Assembly: GCA_019279435.1 (NCBI GenBank)
Contig: JAAALK010000289.1
Location: 90,055,023-90,119,022 of the forward strand
Direction of reading: 5' to 3'
Source of the DNA: Zizania palustris
Taxonomy: Eukaryota > Streptophyta > Magnoliopsida > Poales > Poaceae
Length of the DNA: 64,000 nucleotides
Position numbers and translations under genes: made by a program. The notes beneath the pieces were generated by a model that was not told the origin of the DNA, searched no databases, and saw only the letters and a list, made by a program, of their open reading frames with translations. Shown here one piece after another: positions 57,829 to 64,000 of the stretch; positions within the stretch are counted from its first letter, which is position 1, and the number at the start of each line of letters is the position of its first letter.

Positions 57829-58209
57829 TTAAGAGAAATTTTGGTCTAAACCTAAATAAAAGTGGAGACCCCTCCGACCTCTAGAGCTACTTCTAGGACC
57901 GCTTCGGTCTTTGGAGCTCGAAGTTCTTAAAACTTTTCTCTTAGTTCGAGTGCTTTTCTTCCTCGAAGCTCGTAGCTTTTTCTGCTCTTCTTGAAGTTCA
58001 GCCCAGCACAGAAGTCTTTCGGAGCTAGCCTCTTCTTTAATATAAGCAGGACTTCGCGTTGAACATCAGGTGCTATTTCCCCTTGCTCCCCTCGAGGAAC
58101 AGAGAAACATGAGCGTCGGTAAGGCCTTAAGCTCTCGAGGATAGCCCACTACTGGTGAAGCCCTTCGTTAGGCTCCAATGCTTCGAAGTCAGGTTCCGAA
58201 GTGCATAAC
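57829..58209 (-). pseudogene. C-terminal end of the antisense gene of C
   Basis: A minus-strand reading, open for its last 80 or so codons, ends at TAA 57831-57829. It is Glu/Lys/Gln-rich (AELQEEQKKLRASRKK) then strongly basic and Ser/Arg-rich (SSSKDRSGPRSSSRGRRG). By position and orientation it is the end of the gene whose beginning is seen in A (1-3306). The fragment is cut at 58209 by element G, and the rest should lie right of the window. No overlap exists with the A copy inside the window, so homology is inferred from layout and family identity. Confidence 0.6.
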
Positions 58210-61200
58210 TGTAACACCCCAAATTTTCAAAGAAATAAAAATATTATTTAATCCAATTTCCTGGAATTAATTATTTTGGAAATACCTTTAATGCCCTCCT
58301 TACCCTATTTGAACTAGAACATACAGGAGATGACCAAACCTAGGGCTAGAAAAATTTGTATATGATCCCAAGGCCAAGATATATTTTTGAGAATTTTTAC
58401 AAATTTTATCAACCTTGGAAGTAGCCCAAATATTTTAATCCATTTTCTGCAATTATTTTTAATCAGAAAACCTTTTAAACAGTAACGGGCCTCCCCCCTC
58501 CCTTTCTCTCTCTCCCGGCCCAGCACACTCCTCCCCACGCACACCGTCTGACAAGTGGACCCCGCCCGTCAGTGACCTCCTCTCCGCATGCGTGCCCGGC
58601 CCCACCTGTCGGCGTCAACCGAACTCCTCGCGCCCGACCGCTCGACCCCACCCGTCAGTCTCTACGCCCGATCGCTCGCGCCCGCTGGCATGTGGCCCCC
58701 GCCTGTCAGATCCTTCGTCTCCGCGAGATCCGCCCCCAAATCTCACCCCCCTCGCCGGCCGACGCCTTAATGCGCCTCGGATCCGTTGATCCCGACCCCC
58801 TCTCCCCAAATTGAGCCCGGCATTCAAACCCCCACACTCCGGCGACCGTTTCCCCCTTTAAACCCAGTCGGATCGCGTCCTGATTCGATGAATCTGCATG
58901 TGACCCGAAGCTCGCCGGCATTTAAACACATTAATCCTCAACCACCGCCAATTGCGCCCTCTCTGCCCCGCCGGTGACTCTATTTAAGCCCCCCTGGTAC
59001 CTCGCATTCGACCCCCACGCTCACACGCTGCAAGACCAAACAGAACGCCTCCTCTAAAACTTTTTCTCCACCGCCGCCCCTACTCTGGTCGCCACTCGCC
59101 ATCGCCAGAGTCCCCCTCCATCCTCGCTGACCGCACCGCTGCGACCGCAAGGACCTCGCCGACCTCGGCCACCCCTCCATCACCGATGAACCCCGCCGGA
59201 ACGGCACCGCCGACGAGAACCCGAACATCTTCACAGCCTTCGCTCATCGCCGGCCACGCTCCATCGACCATTCGCCCCGCCAACGGTACCTTCATGTTCC
59301 CCTAGTCATCCTCTATCCGTTTTAGGCCTTAGGCTCGACCGCTGATGCTCGCCGTGGCCTCTGGCCCGCTCGCCGTCGCTGGAGAAGACGACCGGCACGG
59401 GTCGAGTACCCGTGCCGTGTCAGATTCAATCCCGACCGTGCGATCGCGATCGAACAACGCGTGTATCACCTCGTGCGTGATTTAATCCGCACCGTTGGAT
59501 CTGATCAAAACGTTACGTTTTAATCTCGCGCGTTCGTTTCTATTTAAAACCTATGTTTAATCTGAGCCATTCATCGCGTACCGGTTCGATGTTTTAATCT
59601 CAGCCGTCCACGTCGCTTTAACTCCCCCGCCTCACCCTCGTGCGTTGGATCTAGATCCAACGGCCCAAATTGGGCCAAACCACGCGCACAGTGCGCGGGT
59701 TCACCATGGGCCTGGCTCACCGTGGACCCGAGGTGATTTTAAATTTAAATTAAATCCAGAAACTGTTTTAAATCCAGAAACCGTGCGTCAGATATGAATT
59801 TTTGAAGTTCAAAAGCATTTCTGGAATTTAAATTAAACTCAAAATAGCCTCTGGTCCACGATGAGCCAGGCCCACGGTGAACCCACGCAATGTGCGCGTG
59901 CGCTAGATCGATATGGACCGTTGGATCCAGATCCAACGCGCGAGGGTGAGGCGGGGGAGTTAAGTTATCGCGGACGGCTGAGATTAAAACATCGAACCAG
60001 TACGCGATGAATGGCTCAGATTAAACTTCGGTTATTAAAACTAACGGACGTGCGAGATTAAAACATACCCCTTCGCTCAGATCCGACGAAGCAGATTAAA
60101 CCGCACATAGGATTTAATTGGTACCGTTAGATCCAGATCGCATGGCCAGGATCAAATCTGACATGGCACAGGTACTCGACCCGTGCTGGTCGTCTTCTCC
60201 AGTGACGGCGAGCGGGCCAAAGGCCACGGCGAGTGATGGCGGTCGAGCCTAAGGCCTAAAACGGATAGAGGACGACTAGGGGGACATGAAGGTACCATTG
60301 GCAGGGTGAATGGTCGACGGAGCGTGGCCGGCGAAGATGTTCGGGTTCTTGTCGGCGGTGGCGTTCTGGCGGGGTTCGTCGGCGATGGAGGGATGGCCGA
60401 GGTCGGCGAGGTCCTTGTGGTCGTAGCGGTGTGGTCGGCGAGGACGGAGGGGGACTCTAGCGACGGCGAGCGGCGACCGGAATAGGGGCGGTGGTGGAGA
60501 GTTAAAAGTTTTAGAGGAGGCGTTCTGTTCAGTCTTGCAGCGTGTGAGCGTGGGGGTCGAATGCGGGGTACCAGGGGGGCTTAAATAGAGTCACTGGTGG
60601 GGGAAGAGAGGGCGCAATTGGCGGTGGCCGAGGACTAACACGTTTAAACGCCGGCGAGCTTCGGGTCGCATGCAGATTCATCGAATCGGGACACGATCCG
60701 GCTGGGTTTAAAGGGGGAAACAGTCGCCGGAGTGTGGGGGTTTGAATGCCGGGCTCAATTTGGGGAGAGGGGGTCGGGAGCAACGGATCCGAGGCGCATT
60801 AAGGTGTCGGCCGGCGAGGGGGTGAGATTTGCGGGCGGATCTCGTGGAGACGAAGGATCTGACAGGTGGGGGCCACATGCCAGCGAGCGCGAGCGATCGG
60901 GCGTAGAGACTGATGGGTGGGGTCGAGCGGTCGAGCACGAGGAGTTCGGTTGGCGCCGACAGATGGGGCCGGGCACGCGTGCAGAGAGGAGGTCATAGAC
61001 GAGCGGGGTCCACTGGTCAGACGGGGCACGCGGGGAGGAGTGGGCTGGGCCGGCCAGGATAGAGAAAAGGGGAGGGGAGGCCCGTTACTGTTTAAAAGGT
61101 TTTCCGATTAAAAATAATTACAGAAAATGGATTAAAATATTTGGGATACTTCCAAGGTTGATAAAATTTTGTAAAAATTCTCAAAAATATATCTTGGTCT

Positions 61201-61361
61201 TGGGATCATATATAAAATTTCTAGCCCCTGGTTTGGTCATTTTATCTAGGTTCTAGTTCAAAAAGTTTAAGGAGGGCATTAAAGGTATTTCCAAAATAAA
61301 TAATTTCCAGGAAATTGAATTAAATAGTATTTTTATTTCTCTGGAAATTTGGGGTGTTACA
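58210..61361 (-). repeat. Palindromic 3' LTR of G (3,152 bp)
   Basis: The first 1.55 kb (58210 to about 59762) and the last 1.55 kb (about 59815 to 61361) are inverted copies, roughly 90% alike by eye, with a loop near 59763-59814. Both outer ends read TGTAACACCCCAAATTT inward. Matching blocks can be followed throughout, for example GTTTTAGGCCTTAGGCTCGACCG at 59318 and its complement near 60245. The central kilobase of each arm is GC-rich. The simplest reading is a single LTR that is itself palindromic; the alternative is two LTRs of the family joined tail to tail. Confidence 0.75.
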
Positions 61362-61405
61362 AACCTATCCCCCTTACAAAGAATCTCGTCCTCGAGATTG
61401 GAACG

Positions 61406-62575
61406 CTACTCGAATAGCTCAGGGTATTGGACTTTCAGCTCGTCTTCCTTTTCCCATGTGGCTTCTTCGGCGGGATGGTTGTCCCACTGAACCTTGCAAA
61501 AGCGGACCACCCGGCTCCTGGTTACTCTTTGCTTAGTTTCCAAGATCTTGATGGGTTTCTCGATGTAGGTCAAATCCTCTTGGACGTTGAGATATTGGAG
61601 ATCGGCTTGTTCGGCGGGCACACGAAGACACTTCTTCAGCTGAGAGACGTGGAACACATCGTGAACTCCTGCCAAGGATGGAGGCAGTTCTAGTTGATAT
61701 GCCACTTCTCCTGGTCATCGGAGGATCTGAAAAGGTCCGACATAGCGAGGTGCTAGCTTGCCTTTCATGTTGAACCTTTGAGTGCCACGGAGGGGAGTGA
61801 CTCGGAGATAGACATAATCACCGTCCTCAAAGGTTAGGTCTCTTCGACGGTTATCGGAGTAGCTCTTTTGTCGGGACTGGGCTATCTTTAATCTGTCCCT
61901 TATGATCTTGACCTTCTCTTCAGCTTCTCTAAGTATATATGTCCTGAACAGCTGCGACTCTCTGGTCTGATCCCAGGGTAGCGGCGTTCTACACTTATGC
62001 CCGTAGAGTGCTTCGAACGGGGACATTTGCAGGCTGGCTTGATAGCTGTTGTTGTAGGAGAACTCCGCATAGGGCAAGTTCTTGTCCCACATCCCGCCAA
62101 AGTCTAGAGCGCAAGCTCTAAGCATATCCTCTAGTATCTGGTTGACCCTTTCGGTTTGACCATCGGTTTGGGGATGATAGGCGGTGCTAAAGTTCAGCCG
62201 GGTGCCGAGTTCCTCTTGTAGGTTCTTCCAAAACTTGGCGGTAAACTGACTCCCGCAGTCAGATATGATCTTCTTTGGGACTCCGTGTAGGCACATGATC
62301 CGGGTCATATACAACTCGGCCAACTTGGCGACGGTGTACGTTGTCTTGATGGGGATGAAGTGAGCTACCTTGGTGAGTCGGTCGACGATCACCTAGATAG
62401 AATCATGACCGGCTTGGGTCCTAGGTAGTCCCATGATGAAGTCCATTCCTATCTCTTCCCACTTCCATTCGGGGACCTTGAGGGGTTGCAACAATCCAGC
62501 AGGTCTTTGATGCTCTGCCTTGACTCGCCGGCATGTGTCGCACTTGGCCACATACTCAGCTATTTCTCTCTTCAT
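61406..62575 (-). pseudogene. Integrase and chromodomain of G
   Basis: One frame with two stops. Zinc domain: the CxxC pair CDTCRRVK is present but the preceding His pair is missing; instead an (ATACTCT)n run (62588-62608) lies there, and the frame from RNase H shifts. Core: GMDFIMGLP (Asp), KKIISDCGSQF (Asp, with Cys for the usual Arg), HPQTDGQTERVNQ (Glu present). A TAG at 62395-62393 stands before VIVDRLTKV. The GPFQILR tail is followed by TGA at 61717-61715, then a chromodomain of about 50 residues (YIEKPIKILETK…VQWDNHPAEEATWEKEDEL), as in Tekay/Del elements. Stop 61408-61406. Confidence 0.9.
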
Positions 62576-62829
62576 GCTGACCCACCAATATAGAGTATAG
62601 AGTATAGAGTATCGTGGGCTTCTTGAAGGATGAGAGCCTTCAACTCAGGCTTGTCGGGTACGCATATCCGGTTTCCGAACCAGATGGTACCGTGCTCGTC
62701 CTCGGAGAATCTGAGGGCTTTACCCTTCCGCATGTTCTACAGGATTTCCAAGATGTCCGGGTCTTCCTTTTGCTTTTCTCGGATCTGGTCTATTAAGACA
62801 GGTCTAGTCTCCAAGGCAACGAAGTACGC
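62576..62829 (-). other. Broken linker between RNase H and integrase of G
   Basis: Coding-like residues (KPELKALILQEAHD) can be read in the RNase H frame, with a TAG near 62737 and then the ATACTCT run at 62588-62608. The region where the integrase HxxxH motif should be is gone, probably by slippage or deletion at the short repeats. Confidence 0.7.
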
Positions 62830-64000
62830 TCAGGTGGTGATCCCTAGATTCAGCCTTTCCATCTCCTTGTAAAGCAAAGGGGCTTGTTCTTGTATCATGA
62901 TGGCATTGCAGTACCCTTTTTGACTAAGGGCGTCTGTCACCACGTTTGCCTTGCCTGGATGATAATGGATGCCCAAGTCGTAATCCTTGATTAGTTCCAA
63001 CCATCTCCTTTGCCTGAGGTTCAGGTCCGGTTGGGTGAATATGAACTTGAGGCTCTTGTGGTCGGTGAAGATCTCACACCGATTTCCCACAAGGTAATGT
63101 CTCCATATCTTCAAGGCATGAACCACGGCTGCTAACTCTAGGTCGTGGGTTGGGTAGTTCAACTCATGCGGTCTCAGCTGTCGGGAGGCGTAGGATATCA
63201 CCTTCCCTTCTTGCATCAAGACACATCCCAATCCTTGACGAGAGGCATCACAGTAGACGTGGAAGTCTTCCCGGATGTCTGGCAGGGTCAGAATAGGGGC
63301 TGACACGAGCTTCTTCTTGAGGGATTGGAAGCTCTCTTCACAGTTTGGGGTCCATTCAAATTTTACCTCCTTTTGTAGTAGTCTGGTCATGGGCTTGGCG
63401 ATCTTCGAAAAATTCTCGATGAACCGGCGGTAGTATCCAGCCAATCCAAGAAAACTTCGGATCTCGGTCACGGTTGTGGGCTGCAACCAGTTGGTTACTG
63501 CTTCCACGGTGGTTGGGTCCACAGCTATTCCTCCGGCAGATATAACATGACCGAGGAACTTCACCTCAGACGACCAAAACTTGCACTTGCTATATTTGGC
63601 GTACAGTTGTTGTTCCCTTAGCTTTCCGAGGGTTAGGCGGAGGTGGGTTTCATGTTCTTCCTTGGTCTTGGAGTAGACGAGGATATCATAAATGAATACC
63701 ACGATGAACTTATCCAAGAACTCCATGAAAACATTGTTCATCATGTTCATGAAAAAGGTCGGGGCATTCGTGAGTCCGAACGACATCACTGTATACTCGT
63801 AGAGTCCATAGAGGGAGGTGAAGGCAGTCTTCGGGATGTCTTCTTCCCTAATCCTCAATTGGTGGTAACCAGACCTGAGGTCAATCTTGGAAAACACCGA
63901 GGATCACTTGAGTTGATCGAACAGGTCATCGATCCGAGGCAATCGGTACTTGTTCTTGATGGTTACGTCGTTCAAGGCTCTATAGTCCACGCACATCCTT
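62830..64000 (-). pseudogene. Reverse transcriptase and RNase H of G
   Basis: The reading is open from 63897, after a TGA at 63900-63898. RT: FSKIDLRSGYHQLRI, FGLTNAPTFFMNMMN, and VVFIYDILVYSK where the canonical block is FIDDILVYSK: the first catalytic Asp is Tyr (TAT, 63690-63688). The thumb has FLGHVISAGGIAVDP. RNase H: FHVYCDASRQGLGCVL, YPTHDLELAAVVHAL, CEIFTDHKSLKFIF, and a degraded end NVVTDALSQK for the usual DALSRK. The TGA at 62832-62830 and a TAG near 62737 break the linker to integrase. The upstream RT start continues to the window end. Confidence 0.9.

Larger units (their letters stand above)
41614..58209 (+). mobile_element. Element C: Tat-lineage Ty3/gypsy retrotransposon, oldest layer
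   Basis: Order on the plus strand: end of 5' LTR, leader, gag, protease remnant, RT, RNase H, [insert B], second RNase H, integrase, tandem repeats, antisense gene fragment, [insert G]. The gypsy order (RT before integrase) and a second RNase H place it in the Tat lineage. E interrupts its 5' LTR and G its antisense gene, so neither complete LTR is in the window. It is the same family as A: the final bases of its LTR, GCGTAATCTTTTACGCCAACA, match A's. Confidence 0.88.
58210..64000 (-). mobile_element. Element G: Tekay/Del-like chromovirus (Ty3/gypsy), 3' part
   Basis: Reads right to left. RT-RNase H, integrase and chromodomain are followed by a polypurine tract (minus strand GTAAGGGGGATAGGTT, 61362-61377) and a 3' LTR beginning TGTAACACCCC at 61361. 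The left end, TGTAACACC at 58210, abuts element C; ATAAC (58205-58209) is the expected TSD, with its partner outside the window. The frame carries several stops and one active-site change, so this copy is inactive. The LTR is palindromic (see its entry). Confidence 0.88.

Noticed and set aside
58572..58827. Overlapping Arg/Pro-rich frames on both strands (also 60700-61111)
   Set aside because: They lie in the GC-rich part of the palindromic LTR, appear in several frames at once and mirror each other between arms. Composition explains them.
58210..61361. Foldback (long terminal inverted repeat) DNA transposon
   Set aside because: The inverted arms would fit, but the ends are those of a chromovirus LTR, the right end is preceded by a proper polypurine tract, and there is no 8-9 bp duplication. 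Kept only as a remote alternative.

Overview
This window looks like nuclear heterochromatin of a large plant genome, most likely a grass. Every stretch I can assign belongs to LTR retrotransposons, and I see no host gene. Evidence for a plant: Ty1/copia elements with primer sites of the TGGTATCAGAGC type, Sirevirus-like gag and repeated AGGGGGAG tracts, Ty3/gypsy elements of the Tat lineage (a second RNase H, an antisense extra gene), and a chromodomain Tekay/Del-like element whose LTR starts TGTAACACCCC. The species cannot be named from the sequence.

The window is a nest of insertions, most resolved by 5-bp target-site duplications (TSDs). The oldest layer is Tat element C (+), 41614-58209. 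Sirevirus E (-), 4234-41613, sits inside C's 5' LTR. Inside E lie: Tat element A (+; 1-4233, the same family as C, 3' end only); gypsy element X (-; 5072-12121, TSD CCACT); Sirevirus D (+; 12906-26685, TSD CTAAA); copia element F (-; 30664-36799, no TSD found); and an inverted Sirevirus piece (36800-38585). D carries three solo LTRs: 15141-16123 (TSD ATAAT), 17054-18545 (E family, TSD GAAGA) and 22954-23448 (A/C family, TSD AAGGG). C also holds gypsy element B (-; 44765-55022, same family as X) and, at its right edge, chromovirus G (-; 58210 to the window end).

A and C together show one family architecture: gag-PR-RT-RNH-second RNH-INT on the sense strand, then 116-118 bp tandem repeats, then an antisense gene read back from a point near the 3' LTR. 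In A this antisense gene can be modelled as five exons with four phase-consistent GT-AG introns and a TATA box. B is the long relative of X; X lost about 3.1 kb of RT-RNH-INT between two copies of a 7-bp repeat.

No element has an intact coding set. Most breaks are transitions that create stops (CAG to TAG, TGG to TAG, CGA to TGA), as expected for methylated, silenced DNA. Catalytic residues are lost in several places: protease Asp in X and F, RT Asp in F and G, integrase Glu in B and C. F is the best preserved, with one 1,297-codon frame and three internal stops.

The most unusual structure is the LTR of G (58210-61361). It is 3.15 kb long and almost entirely one inverted repeat: two arms of about 1.55 kb around a loop of about 50 bp, with both outer ends matching the LTR terminus. 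Its transcripts would fold into a very long hairpin.
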